DNA from: Massilibacillus massiliensis | GTDB taxonomy: Bacteria > Bacillota > Negativicutes > FLKF01 | NCBI RefSeq assembly: GCF_900086705.1 | Contig: NZ_LT575483.1 | Location: forward strand, 63,166-127,165 | Direction of reading: 5' to 3' | Length of the DNA stretch: 64,000 nt | In this document: one piece after another, positions 1-8,421 of the stretch | Layout: every line of letters begins with the position of its first letter | Numbering within the stretch: the first letter of the stretch is position 1 | Made by a program: the position numbers and the translations under genes | The notes under the pieces: model-generated | The model's database searches: none | Told to the model about the DNA's origin: nothing | What the model saw: the letters and a program-made list of their open reading frames with translations, nothing else

Positions 1-119
1 TCGGCAATGCAGGTGCAGTTGAACTTACCTATAATGGTAAGAATATTGGGAAATTAGGTTCTAACGGAGAAGTATTAACTAAAAAATTTACAAAAGATAA
101 GGAAGAAAACCTTAAATAA
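1..119 (+). CDS. C-terminal end of a RodZ-like protein (DUF4115), partial
   Basis: An open frame enters at base 3 and stops at the TAA at 117-119, giving 38 residues that begin GNAGAVELTYNGKNIGKLG. This resembles the C-terminal DUF4115 beta domain of RodZ-like helix-turn-helix membrane proteins, where a G-N-A-G-x-V-E-L-T-x-N-G-K-x-L/I-G-x-L-G pattern is usual. RodZ-type proteins link the MreB cytoskeleton to wall synthesis. The HTH and membrane parts lie upstream of the window, so the assignment rests on this tail only. The next gene starts 15 bases downstream, so the two are probably co-transcribed. Confidence 0.6.
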   Translation, partial: GNAGAVELTYNGKNIGKLGSNGEVLTKKFTKDKEENLK

Positions 120-134
120 AATTAGGAGATTTCA

Positions 135-2063
135 ATGAATAAATTTTTGCCAATAAGTAAACAAGATATGGAAGAACGAGGATGGCAGCAATTAGACTTC
201 CTTTTTGTTACAGGTGACGCATATGTAGATCATCCCAGTTTTGGACCGGCAATTATCAGTAGAATTCTAGAAAAAAGAGGTTTCAAAGTAGGGATCATTT
301 CACAACCTAATTGGCGAGATACGAATGATTTTAAGAAACTTGGAAAACCAAAATTCGGCGTGTTAGTTTCAAGTGGAAATTTAGACTCTATGCTGAATAA
401 ATTTACAGCAGCCAAAAAGCATCGTAGTAAGGACAATTATACACCAGGCGGTCGATCAGGACGTCGTCCTGATCGAGCTACAATTGTCTATTGTAATCGC
501 ATTCGTGAGATTTGGAAGAAGACACCGATTATTATAGGGGGCATTGAAGCAAGTTTAAGAAGATTTGCGCATTATGATTATTGGTCTAATCATGTTAGAA
601 GATCTATTTTAGTGGACAGTAGAGCTGATTTATTGATTTATGGTATGGGCGAGAAACAAATTGTTGAAATTGCAGAACAATTAGCACAAGGTATTCAGAT
701 ATCTGCAATAACCTCGGTTAAAGGAACTTGCTATCAATCTGAAAATTTAGATTGTGTATGGGAGTATGTAGAAGTTCCAAGCTATGAGAAAGTTTCGAGT
801 GACAAAGTTAAGTTCGCGGAAGCTTTTAAAATACAATATTTAGAACAAGATCCGATTAGGGGAAAAACAATTGTACAAGCAAGCGGAGATAATTATATTA
901 TTCAAAATCCACCTGCATTACCTTTGACAATGGAAGAAATGGATGATGTTTATGCTCTTCCATATATGCGTACTTATCATCCTAGCTATGAAGAGGCCGG
1001 TGGCGTTCCAGCTATTGAAGAAGTTAAATTTAGTTTGGTAAGTCAACGAGGCTGTTTCGGTGGATGTAATTTTTGTGCGATTGTTTCACATCAGGGACGA
1101 ATTATTCAAAGTCGAAGCAAAGAATCAATCATGAATGAAGCAAAACTATTAACGGCATTGCCAGATTTTAAGGGATATATTCATGACGTTGGAGGGCCTA
1201 CAGCTAATTTTAGAAGACCTTCTTGCCAAAGTCAGTTTGAGCGTGGAACTTGTAGGGGAAAAGCTTGTTTAGCACCTCAAATATGTAGAAATTTGACGGC
1301 TGATCATAGTGATTATATTGATTTGTTACGTTCACTACGAAGCCTTCCAAAGGTAAAGAAGGTTTTTATTCGTTCAGGTATACGGTATGATTATTTACTT
1401 GCTGCTAAGGATAATTTTCTCGAAGAATTATGTGAACATCATGTTAGTGGGCAGTTAAAGATCGCACCAGAGCATATTTCAGAAAAAGTTACGAAGTTGA
1501 TGGGAAAATCAAATAAAGATGTATATATAAAATTTGTAAATGCCTTTAAGAAAATGAATCAAAAATTGGGGAAAGAGCAATATCTGGTTCCATATTTTAT
1601 GTCTAGTCATCCAGGTGCAACTCTAAAAGATGCAATTGAATTGGCAGAATTTATCCGTGACTTAAATTATCGTCCTGAACAGGTTCAAGATTTTATTCCT
1701 ACACCTGGAAGTTTATCTACTTGTATGTATTATACCGGAATAAATCCTTTAACTAATGAACGTATTTATGTTGCTCGAGATGATAAAGAAAAACATATGC
1801 AAAGAGCACTTCTTCAATATCGTGATCCTAAGAACTATAATTTAGTCTATCAAGCCCTAAAACAAGCTGGACGTGATGATTTAATCGGATATGGAGCAAA
1901 ATGTCTGATTCGTCCATTTAATAAACAAGAAAATTTAAATAGAAATCAGCATATAAAATCGCATAAAAATGAACTAAATTCACAGCGAAATAAAAAACGA
2001 TCATCTAGTTTAGAATCTAAAAAAATAATCAAAAATAAAGCCGGGAAAAAATCACCATTTTAA
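135..2063 (+). CDS. YgiQ family radical SAM protein (UPF0313)
   Basis: The 642-residue protein is a long radical SAM enzyme of the YgiQ family, whose reaction is not established. The 4Fe-4S/SAM motif CFGGCNFC (Cys307, Cys311, Cys314) sits mid-protein after a long N-terminal domain, as is typical of the family. Nearby are [13 protein letters not shown] and a second Cys-rich stretch ([17 protein letters not shown], about residues 373-389), both familiar in YgiQ proteins. The last 50 residues are Lys/Arg/Asn-rich and look disordered. The ATG follows an AGGAG ribosome site. It lies directly after the RodZ-like gene and is closed by a strong hairpin terminator. Confidence 0.9.
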   Translation: MNKFLPISKQDMEERGWQQLDFLFVTGDAYVDHPSFGPAIISRILEKRGFKVGIISQPNWRDTNDFKKLGKPKFGVLVSSGNLDSMLNKFTAAKKHRSKDNYTPGGRSGRRPDRATIVYCNRIREIWKKTPIIIGGIEASLRRFAHYDYWSNHVRRSILVDSRADLLIYGMGEKQIVEIAEQLAQGIQISAITSVKGTCYQSENLDCVWEYVEVPSYEKVSSDKVKFAEAFKIQYLEQDPIRGKTIVQASGDNYIIQNPPALPLTMEEMDDVYALPYMRTYHPSYEEAGGVPAIEEVKFSLVSQRGCFGGCNFCAIVSHQGRIIQSRSKESIMNEAKLLTALPDFKGYIHDVGGPTANFRRPSCQSQFERGTCRGKACLAPQICRNLTADHSDYIDLLRSLRSLPKVKKVFIRSGIRYDYLLAAKDNFLEELCEHHVSGQLKIAPEHISEKVTKLMGKSNKDVYIKFVNAFKKMNQKLGKEQYLVPYFMSSHPGATLKDAIELAEFIRDLNYRPEQVQDFIPTPGSLSTCMYYTGINPLTNERIYVARDDKEKHMQRALLQYRDPKNYNLVYQALKQAGRDDLIGYGAKCLIRPFNKQENLNRNQHIKSHKNELNSQRNKKRSSSLESKKIIKNKAGKKSPF

Positions 2064-2077
2064 TGGTGATTTTTTTT
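2046..2077 (+). terminator. Rho-independent terminator after the YgiQ gene
   Basis: ATCACCAT (2051-2058) pairs with ATGGTGAT (2063-2070) around a 4-base loop. Flanking A and T runs extend the stem, and a 7-T run follows. The stop codon lies within the hairpin. Confidence 0.85.
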
Positions 2078-2132
2078 ATACTTAAATCAATTCCATTACC
2101 ATAAACTTACAAAAAATTAGTTACTAAGTTGC

Positions 2133-2138
2133 TATAAT
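2133..2138 (+). promoter_or_regulatory. Possible -10 box upstream of spoIIGA
   Basis: TATAAT lies 37 bases before the spoIIGA start. No good -35 is present at 17 bases. A weak CTTACA at 2106-2111 would give a 21-base spacer, which recalls the long spacer of the Spo0A-activated B. subtilis spoIIG promoter, but no clear 0A box (TGTCGAA) was found. This is suggestive only. Confidence 0.25.
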
Positions 2139-2175
2139 TGACGTATCATTTATTTTGCAATTAAGAAGGTAACGC

Positions 2176-3063
2176 GTGGTGCTTATTTATATTGATCTAT
2201 TTATTTTATTAAATTTAATTGTAAATGGTATTATAATTTTCTTGACTGGTTGGGTTCTTGGGAAAAAGTACAATTTTACCAGATATAGTATTGCTATACT
2301 ATTAAGTGTTACTTATAGTATGGTTTATCTTTTATGTGATTTTATTTGGTTATCTAATCTTATCGTAAAACTTTTTATGTCTATGTTTATTGTTTGGAGT
2401 GCATTCAAGATACATTCATTTAGAGAATTTTTTCGTATATTAGGAATTTTTTATATGATTTCTTTTATCCTTGGTGGGGCTGTATATGGGTACTTTTTTT
2501 TCGAATTTAATTCGAAAGATTTTTTTATAAAAAAATACATCCATTGGGAATTTATTTTAAAAGGAATATTATTAGGATGCATTGTGATTGTGGTATTTAT
2601 CAAATCTATATTGAAAGAGCATTTAAAAAAACAAAACTTATATATGCTTAAGATTAGTTATAATGACAAATCCGTAGAATTAATGGGCTTATTAGATACA
2701 GGAAATCGCCTTTATACTATAGGTGGTCAAAATCCAGTCATGATTATTGATAAATATGCATTACAACCATTATTAAATCAAAATGTTAATAACTTTTTAG
2801 AACAGAATTCCGCTGAAATGTGGATTACGAATGTAACACAATGCCACGATAAGGAATGGGTGAAATCTCTTTTTTTTATTCCATATAAAGGAATTGAAAA
2901 TAGTGATGTTCTATTAGGATTTAAACCAGATTCTATCAGTGTTTTATCAGGTGTTTATAAAAAATTAGATCGTAATTTTGTTATTGCAATATGTTCTAAA
3001 AAGTTAGTCGAAAATGAAGAATATCGTATTTTATTGCACGCTGAAGTTCTAAATTATTTATAA
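2176..3063 (+). CDS. spoIIGA: Sigma-E processing peptidase SpoIIGA
   Basis: SpoIIGA is the septal aspartic protease that removes the N-terminal pro-sequence of SigE in the mother cell. The 295-residue protein has about five hydrophobic segments in the first 155 residues, then a soluble protease domain. The catalytic Asp is in LLDTGNRL at about residue 174, the hallmark motif of the family. The start is GTG at 2176 or 2179 after AGAAGGT; both fit. Length and two-part layout match the family, and sigE follows 16 bases later. SpoIIR, its activating signal, is encoded within 2 kb downstream, which supports the call. Confidence 0.93.
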   Translation: MVLIYIDLFILLNLIVNGIIIFLTGWVLGKKYNFTRYSIAILLSVTYSMVYLLCDFIWLSNLIVKLFMSMFIVWSAFKIHSFREFFRILGIFYMISFILGGAVYGYFFFEFNSKDFFIKKYIHWEFILKGILLGCIVIVVFIKSILKEHLKKQNLYMLKISYNDKSVELMGLLDTGNRLYTIGGQNPVMIIDKYALQPLLNQNVNNFLEQNSAEMWITNVTQCHDKEWVKSLFFIPYKGIENSDVLLGFKPDSISVLSGVYKKLDRNFVIAICSKKLVENEEYRILLHAEVLNYL

Positions 3064-3079
3064 GAAAAGAGGTCATATG

Positions 3080-3811
3080 ATGCATTTAAATATTAGTTTA
3101 CTGATATTTAAATTAAAATTAATTTCAATCTTAAAATTTTTGAAAATTGCAAAAGAACGAGAAGTTTTTTATGTTGGCAGCAATGAAGCTTTGCCACCAC
3201 CCCTTAGTAACGAAGAAGAAAATGAATTGCTTAATTGTTTAGGAAACGGAGATATGACAGTTAAAAATATTTTTATCGAAAGAAACTTGCGCTTAGTTGT
3301 GTATATTGCACGTAAATTTGAAAATACAGGAATTGGTATAGAAGATTTAGTTAGTATTGGAACAATTGGTTTAATTAAGGCGGTAAACACATTTGATCCG
3401 ATAAAAAAAATAAAGCTTGCTACTTATGCCTCTAGATGTATTGAAAATGAAATTTTAATGTATTTACGACGGAATAATAAAATTAAATCAGAAGTATCTT
3501 TTGATGAACCGCTTAATATTGATTGGGATGGCAATGAATTGTTATTATCTGATGTTTTAGGAACAGAGAATGATGTTATTTATAAATCAATGGAAGAGGA
3601 GATTGATAAGAAATTATTATGCATTGCAATGAATAAATTATCTAAAAGAGAAAGAAAAATTTTGGAATTAAGATTTGGACTGAATCATCACGCGCAAGAA
3701 AAAACACAAAAAGAAGTTGCTGATATGCTTGGGATATCTCAATCCTATATTTCACGTTTAGAAAAACGTATTTTAAAGAAAATGAAAAAAGACATTAAAC
3801 AAATGTGTTAA
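3080..3811 (+). CDS. sigE: Sporulation sigma factor SigE precursor (pro-sigma-E)
   Basis: This sigma-70 family factor drives early mother-cell gene expression. The hydrophobic, basic N-terminus (about residues 1-30) is the pro-sequence, and the conserved [13 protein letters not shown] stretch around residues 31-43 contains the usual cleavage neighbourhood. Region 2 reads [18 protein letters not shown] and [12 protein letters not shown]. The helix-turn-helix of region 4 is near [19 protein letters not shown]. Two ATGs are adjacent (3077 and 3080); 3080 has the better spacing from AGAGGT. At 243 residues it matches SigE. A terminator follows at 3891, so sigG is probably a separate unit. Confidence 0.96.
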   Translation: MHLNISLLIFKLKLISILKFLKIAKEREVFYVGSNEALPPPLSNEEENELLNCLGNGDMTVKNIFIERNLRLVVYIARKFENTGIGIEDLVSIGTIGLIKAVNTFDPIKKIKLATYASRCIENEILMYLRRNNKIKSEVSFDEPLNIDWDGNELLLSDVLGTENDVIYKSMEEEIDKKLLCIAMNKLSKRERKILELRFGLNHHAQEKTQKEVADMLGISQSYISRLEKRILKKMKKDIKQMC

Positions 3812-3841
3812 AAACTTACCTAGTTTAGCAAAGTGGATTGT

Positions 3842-3888
3842 GGTAAAATTGCCGCATATCCATTTCGGTTTTCAATGGACGTTCTACC
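3842..3888 (+). other. Possible structured RNA segment after sigE
   Basis: In the 340-base gap between sigE and sigG, TCCATT (3859-3864) pairs with AATGGA (3874-3879), and GGTA (3842-3845) could close an outer stem with TACC (3885-3888). This lies just before a terminator hairpin, so it may be the 3' end of the sigE transcript or a small RNA. No known RNA family was recognised. Confidence 0.2.
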
Positions 3889-3890
3889 TT

Positions 3891-3925
3891 AAAAGCCCGA
3901 CTTACTATAAAGTCAGGCTTTTTTT
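3891..3925 (+). terminator. Rho-independent terminator between sigE and sigG
   Basis: AAAAGCC-C-GACTT (3891-3903) pairs with AAGTC-A-GGCTTTT (3910-3922) with one C/A mismatch, and the T run continues to 3925. It would end the spoIIGA-sigE transcript before sigG. The rest of the gap to 4062 shows no feature that I can support. Confidence 0.75.
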
Positions 3926-4062
3926 GTTTTGGAGGTCTACAGCTAGATTAGGTGATAGGTATTTGTTATGGCGTTTATATCTTATCCTAGGGCTTTATAA
4001 ACCGTTATTCAATATAATGTTTAGAGAGGTTTTGCTTGAAAATTTATTTAACATGAAACATC

Positions 4063-4091
4063 TCCATTTTTATTCATACGAATAAAATGGA
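4063..4091 (+). repeat. Inverted repeat overlapping the candidate sigG promoter
   Basis: TCCATTTTTATTC (4063-4075) pairs with GAATAAAATGGA (4080-4091) with one bulged T and a 4-base loop. No T run follows. It overlaps the candidate -35 of sigG and could be an operator or a hairpin; its role is unknown. Confidence 0.45.
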
Positions 4092-4108
4092 ATCTTACTG
4101 GTAATAAT
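4080..4108 (+). promoter_or_regulatory. Candidate forespore (sigma-F/sigma-G type) promoter of sigG
   Basis: GAATA (4080-4084), a 15-base spacer, then GGTAATAAT (4100-4108). The second element matches the sigma-F -10 pattern GGNNANAHT at every position. The first fits the looser GHATR -35 pattern of forespore promoters. It lies 44 bases before the sigG GTG, and a terminator separates sigG from sigE. In B. subtilis sigG is transcribed by sigma-F, so the position makes sense. Confidence 0.45.
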
Positions 4109-4151
4109 GCTGATGTAGACTTAATTTTGTAATCGGCGGAGGGAATACGTA

Positions 4152-4925
4152 GTGATTATTAATAAAGTTGAAATTTGCGGTGTTAATACTGCAAAATTAC
4201 CTGTTATTTCTGCAAGTAAAATGAGGGAATTGTTTGTTGTATTACAAAATGGGGAATTATCAGCTAGAGAAAAACTCATTTATGGAAATTTAAGATTGGT
4301 ATTAAGTGTGATCCAGAGATTTAATAATCGAGGAGAATATGTTGATGATTTATTTCAGGTAGGATGCATCGGGTTAATGAAAGCAATCGATAATTTTGAT
4401 CTGTCTCAAAACGTTAAATTTTCTACTTATGCCGTGCCTATGATTATTGGTGAAATCCGTAGATATTTAAGAGATAATAATCCAATTCGAGTAAGTCGTT
4501 CAATGCGAGATGTAGCTTACAAAGCTTTACAAGTAAGAGATTCTCTTGTAAATAGATATTCAAGAGAACCTTCTATTAATGAAATTGCTTCTGAATTGAA
4601 TTTACCTAGAGAAGAAATTATCTTTGCATTAGATGCTATACAGGAACCTATTTCTTTGTTTGAACCAATTTACCATGATGGTGGTGATCCTATCTTTGTA
4701 ATGGATCAAATCGGAGATGATAAAAATCTGGATATGAATTGGCTTGAAAGCGTTGCAATTAAAGATGCCTTGCATAAATTAACGCAACGGGAAAAACATA
4801 TTTTAACTTTGCGTTTTTTCGATGGTAAAACGCAAATGGAAGTTGCTGAGGAAATCGGCATATCACAAGCGCAAGTTTCTAGATTAGAAAAATCGGCACT
4901 AGGCCATATGCGCAAACATATTTAG
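4152..4925 (+). CDS. sigG: Sporulation sigma factor SigG (forespore)
   Basis: SigG directs late gene expression in the forespore. The 257-residue protein has the SigG/SigF/SigB layout: region 2 (RNLRLVLSVIQRF-like, VGCIGLMKAIDNFDLS), region 3 (SMRDVAYKALQVRD) and region 4 (EVAEEIGISQAQVSRLEKSAL). The N-terminal KVEICGVNTAKLPVI and the core match SigG better than SigF. The start is GTG at 4152, eight bases after the strong ribosome site GGCGGAGGG. SpoIIR follows only 8 bases downstream. A candidate forespore promoter lies at 4080-4108. Confidence 0.95.
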   Translation: MIINKVEICGVNTAKLPVISASKMRELFVVLQNGELSAREKLIYGNLRLVLSVIQRFNNRGEYVDDLFQVGCIGLMKAIDNFDLSQNVKFSTYAVPMIIGEIRRYLRDNNPIRVSRSMRDVAYKALQVRDSLVNRYSREPSINEIASELNLPREEIIFALDAIQEPISLFEPIYHDGGDPIFVMDQIGDDKNLDMNWLESVAIKDALHKLTQREKHILTLRFFDGKTQMEVAEEIGISQAQVSRLEKSALGHMRKHI

Positions 4926-4933
4926 GAGTAAAA

Positions 4934-5539
4934 ATGAGAAAGAATTTTTTAAAAAATATTAGTATTATATTTACGATATGTTTTATTATTGTAAGTATCA
5001 ATATTTTAATGGAAAATATTGAAGCACACAATAGCACAATCTATGATAAAGAGAACGAAGATTTAATTCGACTTCATGTTTTGGCGAATAGTGATAGTCC
5101 TGAAGATCAAAAAGTCAAGCTTTTGGTTCGAGATGCTATTATTCAATATTTATCTCCGAAGCTAGCACATGTAACGAATCGTGAAATTGCAAAGCAGATC
5201 GTTTTGGAGAATGAAGCTGCGTTAATTGAGATTTCAAAATCAGTTTTATATATGCATGGTTTCGTTTATCCAGTAAATATGGAATTTGGCACTTTTGATT
5301 TTCCAATAAAAGCTTATGGGACATTAGTTTTACCTGAGGGAAAATATGAAGCGGTTCGAATCCTCTTAGGAGATGCGAGAGGGGCTAATTGGTGGTGTGT
5401 CTTATTTCCTCCACTGTGTTTTATTGATGAGACAAACATGACAGAAAGCATGCCCGGTGTTTTCGAAGAACCCCCTCAAAATGAAGATAAAGATAATTCT
5501 ATAAAAATTAAATTTAAGTTACTAGAGTTAATACAATAA
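4934..5539 (+). CDS. spoIIR: Stage II sporulation protein R (SpoIIR)
   Basis: SpoIIR is the secreted forespore protein that triggers SpoIIGA to process pro-SigE in the mother cell. The 201-residue protein has an N-terminal hydrophobic segment (about residues 7-26) that would act as signal or anchor. The conserved family blocks LIRLHVLANSDSPEDQ and NWWCVLFPPLCFID follow. It lies 8 bases after sigG and is very likely in the same transcript. In B. subtilis spoIIR is unlinked to spoIIG, so the linkage here is noteworthy. The terminator hairpin overlaps its last codons. Confidence 0.93.
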   Translation: MRKNFLKNISIIFTICFIIVSINILMENIEAHNSTIYDKENEDLIRLHVLANSDSPEDQKVKLLVRDAIIQYLSPKLAHVTNREIAKQIVLENEAALIEISKSVLYMHGFVYPVNMEFGTFDFPIKAYGTLVLPEGKYEAVRILLGDARGANWWCVLFPPLCFIDETNMTESMPGVFEEPPQNEDKDNSIKIKFKLLELIQ

Positions 5540-5557
5540 CTTTAGTAACTTTTTTTC
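5516..5557 (+). terminator. Terminator overlapping the end of spoIIR
   Basis: AAGTTACTA (5516-5524) pairs with TAGTAACTT (5543-5551), with an inner AGTTA/TAACT pairing, followed by a T run. The left arm lies within the spoIIR coding region. Confidence 0.75.
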
Positions 5558-5605
5558 TATTGTCTCATATATTAGAGTAAACAAGCATTATAAGGAGGAG
5601 CAAAA

Positions 5606-5860
5606 ATGATTAAAAGTTCTGATTTTAGATTAAAAGATGTTATCAATATAAGCGATGGAAAAAAATTAGGGAGTATTAGCGATATTGAGTTTGATGTTGA
5701 ATCAGGAAAAGTAACATCTATCGTTGTCCCAAGTACAGGAAGGTTTCTAGGCTTTTTTAATCGAGGAGAAGATATCATAATTCCATGGGAAAAAATTAAT
5801 AAAATTGGTACTGATGTTATTTTGGTAAATATATTTGGGGTTGCAGAGATTGAGAAATAG
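5606..5860 (+). CDS. YlmC/YmxH family sporulation-associated PRC-barrel protein
   Basis: The 84-residue protein is a single PRC-barrel-like domain: LKDVINISDGKKLGSISDIEFD, then a short beta-rich tail ending near VILVNI. It matches the YlmC/YmxH family, small proteins linked to sporulation in Firmicutes and of unknown biochemical role. A strong AAGGAGGA site precedes the ATG. It sits between the spoIIR terminator and nrdR, a common gene order in spore formers. Confidence 0.85.
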   Translation: MIKSSDFRLKDVINISDGKKLGSISDIEFDVESGKVTSIVVPSTGRFLGFFNRGEDIIIPWEKINKIGTDVILVNIFGVAEIEK

Positions 5861-5883
5861 ATGTATTATAAATTAAGAATAAT

Positions 5884-5925
5884 ATCGCTGGCAGTTAATT
5901 TTGCTTAGCGATTTTATTTTATTTT
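5884..5925 (+). terminator. Weak terminator after ylmC
   Basis: ATCGCT (5884-5889) pairs with AGCGAT (5907-5912), followed by TTTATTTTATTTT. The stem is short and the loop long, so efficiency is uncertain. Confidence 0.4.
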
Positions 5926-5966
5926 ATGTTAAATTTTAATTTAGTAAATCTTGGAGGAGTTTTGTG

Positions 5967-6434
5967 ATGCGTTGTCCATTTTGTGGTATAGGTGATAGTA
6001 AAGTTATTGACTCACGTTCAGCTGATGAAGGAAATACAATTAGAAGACGTCGTGAATGTTCAAACTGTTGTAAGAGATTTACTACGTATGAAGTTATAGA
6101 ACAAATTCCTTTGATGGTAATAAAAAAGGATGGAAGACGTGTCGTTTTTGATAAGAATAAAATACTAAACGGTATTATCCGTTCATGTGAAAAAAGAGCT
6201 AATTCAATGGAAAGCATAACAATGCTAGCGGATAGAATAGAAAAAGAGCTGCGTAATACTATGGATAGAGAAATTCCAAGTAAAGTCATTGGAGAATTAG
6301 TAATGAAACACTTAAAGGAATTTGATCAAGTTGCATATGTTCGATTTGCATCAGTTTACAGAAAATTTGCTGATATCAATCATTTTATGCAAGAATTAGA
6401 GACTTTAATGAAAATGAAAAAATCCAGAGAATAA
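5967..6434 (+). CDS. nrdR: Transcriptional repressor NrdR
   Basis: NrdR represses ribonucleotide reductase genes in response to bound ATP/dATP. The N-terminal zinc ribbon has Cys3, Cys6, Cys31 and Cys34 (MRCPFCG, CSNC). An ATP-cone domain follows from about residue 48 ([16 protein letters not shown]). At 155 residues it is the standard length. ATG 5967 is preferred over GTG 5964 because NrdR proteins begin M-R/K-C-P-F-C. The ribosome site is TTGGAGGAG. No reductase gene and no clear NrdR box is present in the window. Confidence 0.95.
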   Translation: MRCPFCGIGDSKVIDSRSADEGNTIRRRRECSNCCKRFTTYEVIEQIPLMVIKKDGRRVVFDKNKILNGIIRSCEKRANSMESITMLADRIEKELRNTMDREIPSKVIGELVMKHLKEFDQVAYVRFASVYRKFADINHFMQELETLMKMKKSRE

Positions 6435-6489
6435 ATGTTTTTCATATCAATCTTCTTTATTATTCTAATGAAAATTTGTATTAAGTAAC

Positions 6490-6535
6490 ACATTTTAGGG
6501 ATAATAATTTTTATAAATTATTATCCCTAAAATGT
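6490..6535. repeat. Perfect 21-bp inverted repeat with 4-base loop
   Basis: The left arm 6490-6510 and right arm 6515-6535 are exact reverse complements: 21 of 21 bases, core AGGGATAATAA. The loop is TTAT. No T run follows on either strand, so it is not a typical terminator. It lies between nrdR and the next promoter. It could be a strong RNA hairpin that protects the nrdR 3' end, a protein-binding dyad or a cruciform site. Confidence 0.9.
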
Positions 6536-6547
6536 TGTAAAGTTTAC

Positions 6548-6576
6548 TTGTGAAAACATGAAAGTACTGGTATGCT
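6548..6576 (+). promoter_or_regulatory. Candidate sigma-A promoter for the radical SAM gene
   Basis: TTGTGA (6548-6553), a 17-base spacer, then TATGCT (6571-6576). Spacing is ideal and each box is a 4 of 6 match. It would give a leader of roughly 90 bases that contains the 6604-6623 hairpin. Confidence 0.35.
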
Positions 6577-6603
6577 AAATAATAGTATAAAATAGTTTAT
6601 TTT

Positions 6604-6630
6604 AGCTCACAAGGGTGTGAGCTATTTTCT
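6604..6630 (+). terminator. Hairpin in the leader of the radical SAM gene
   Basis: AGCTCACA (6604-6611) pairs perfectly with TGTGAGCT (6616-6623) around a 4-base loop, then ATTTTCT. It could be a weak terminator or attenuator ahead of the gene at 6672. Confidence 0.4.
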
Positions 6631-6671
6631 ATATAATTATAAAACGAGTAAATAAACTGGAGTGATATGTA

Positions 6672-8402
6672 TTGTCGTGGCTTTTAAAACAAAAAATGCA
6701 GCAAATACTTAGTAAAGAAAAAGGTACAAAGGTTTTTCCTCCAGGGTTACGTAATGCCTTTGCATTAGTATATCCTAATTCTTATCACGTTGGCATGTCA
6801 AATTTAGGATTTCATATCATATATGATCAAATTAATAATAGACCAGACACGGCTTGTGAAAGAGTTTTTTTAGCGGATAAAAAACTAGAGGAAGAATATA
6901 TACGAACAAATACTCCGATAATGAGCATTGAGAATCAACGTTCATTATATGAATTTCCTTTGATCGGATTTTCTATTTCTTTTGAAATGGATTATTTCAA
7001 TATTTTAAAAATATTGGATATGGGAAAGGTCGAATTGTTAGCGAAAGAACGTGGTGAAAGTGATCCTATTCTCATTGCTGGAGGCCCCTGTGCGACTTTT
7101 AATCCAGAGCCATTAAGCGAATTTATTGATGTTTTTATTATTGGTGAAGGAGAAGAGATTATCCATCACATATTGGATGCTTACTACCAAGGCAAAGAGA
7201 GCGGTCGAGCAAGAGAAGAGATCTTATTTTCTCTTGCTCATATTGAAGGTGTATATGTACCCCGCTTTTATAAGCATCTTTATCATTTAGATGGAACACT
7301 TAGGGATATCGTTCATCTTGCAGATGTGCCATCCACGATCTATAAACAATGGATTAGAAATTTAGATCATTATAAAGCAGAAACAGTCATAATTACTGAT
7401 GATACTGAATTTAAGGATTTATATTTAGTTGAAATTGCAAGAGGATGTGGGCGTCATTGCAGATTTTGTATGGCTGGCTATTGTTTTAGGAAACCACGGA
7501 ACAGAACACTGAAAAATTTGGAGCAAACAATTCTATCTGCAAAAAAATTTGGGAAAAAAATTGGGTTAATGGGAGCTGCAATCTCAGATTATCCCCAAAT
7601 AAACCAGTTGTGCCGAATTATTCTTGATTTAGATTTACAGATGTCTGTCGCTTCTTTTAGAGCGGATTCCGTAACAGCTGAGCTTGTTCAATCACTTGTA
7701 AAAAGTGGTGTAAAGACATTAACTTTAGCTCCAGAGGCTGGTAGTACTAAAATGCGCCAAGTTATAAATAAAGGAATAACCGATGAACACTTATATAATT
7801 CTATTGATTTAGGCATTGAGGCAGGTGTCCAAAATTTTCGTCTGTATATTATGGTGGGATTGCCGTTTGAGGACGAAGAAGATATACAAGATATCGTTGA
7901 AATGGCAAAGAAAATCAAATGTTATATGCAGAAAATGGGCAGTAAAGGTTTATTGACTTTGAGTATTAATCCTTTTATCCCTAAGCCATTTACGCCTTTT
8001 CAGTGGCTTCCAATGGAAAATATAAAGGTAGTCGAACGAAGGTTGAAATTTATAAAAACTTCCTTAAAATCTATAAAAGGTATTGATGTGTTGATTGAAT
8101 CACCTAAAGAAGCCTATATACAAGGAATTTTGGCAAGAGGAGATCGAAAAATATCTGCGCCCCTATATGAAGCACATAAAATGGGTGGGATAAAAGCTTT
8201 TAAAAATGCTATGAAAAAAAGCAATTTAGATGAGTCTTTTTATTTGTATAGAGAACGCAAAGAAAATGAAATATTTGCTTGGAACATATTGAATATGGGA
8301 TTTCAGAATAGTTATTTATATAAAGAATTAGTCAATGCCAAAAAAGGAATACACACCATAAAGTGTTTTGATGGTTGTAAACGATGCGGGATATGTAATT
8401 AA
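6672..8402 (+). CDS. Radical SAM protein with N-terminal B12-binding-like domain (TIGR03960-like)
   Basis: The 576-residue protein combines an N-terminal Rossmann-like domain (LVYPNSYHVGMSNLGFH to VFIIGEGEE, about residues 30-170) with a radical SAM domain. Its cluster motif CGRHCRFC uses Cys259, Cys263 and Cys266. This layout is that of the TIGR03960 group, whose function is unknown. The N-terminal lead seen in many members looks short here. The protein ends in a second Cys cluster, CFDGCKRCGIC, which may hold another metal centre. The start is TTG at 6672 after CTGGAGTG; no better in-frame start was seen. The usual DUF2344 partner is not adjacent. Confidence 0.8.
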   Translation: MSWLLKQKMQQILSKEKGTKVFPPGLRNAFALVYPNSYHVGMSNLGFHIIYDQINNRPDTACERVFLADKKLEEEYIRTNTPIMSIENQRSLYEFPLIGFSISFEMDYFNILKILDMGKVELLAKERGESDPILIAGGPCATFNPEPLSEFIDVFIIGEGEEIIHHILDAYYQGKESGRAREEILFSLAHIEGVYVPRFYKHLYHLDGTLRDIVHLADVPSTIYKQWIRNLDHYKAETVIITDDTEFKDLYLVEIARGCGRHCRFCMAGYCFRKPRNRTLKNLEQTILSAKKFGKKIGLMGAAISDYPQINQLCRIILDLDLQMSVASFRADSVTAELVQSLVKSGVKTLTLAPEAGSTKMRQVINKGITDEHLYNSIDLGIEAGVQNFRLYIMVGLPFEDEEDIQDIVEMAKKIKCYMQKMGSKGLLTLSINPFIPKPFTPFQWLPMENIKVVERRLKFIKTSLKSIKGIDVLIESPKEAYIQGILARGDRKISAPLYEAHKMGGIKAFKNAMKKSNLDESFYLYRERKENEIFAWNILNMGFQNSYLYKELVNAKKGIHTIKCFDGCKRCGICN

Positions 8403-8421
8403 AATTAAAGGGGAGATTGTT

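Noticed and set aside
3840-4085. 81-residue open frame between sigE and sigG
   Set aside because: It runs through a terminator hairpin, has no good ribosome site and shows no recognisable domain.
5936-6289. 117-residue minus-strand open frame
   Set aside because: It is antisense to nrdR; no start signal or domain.
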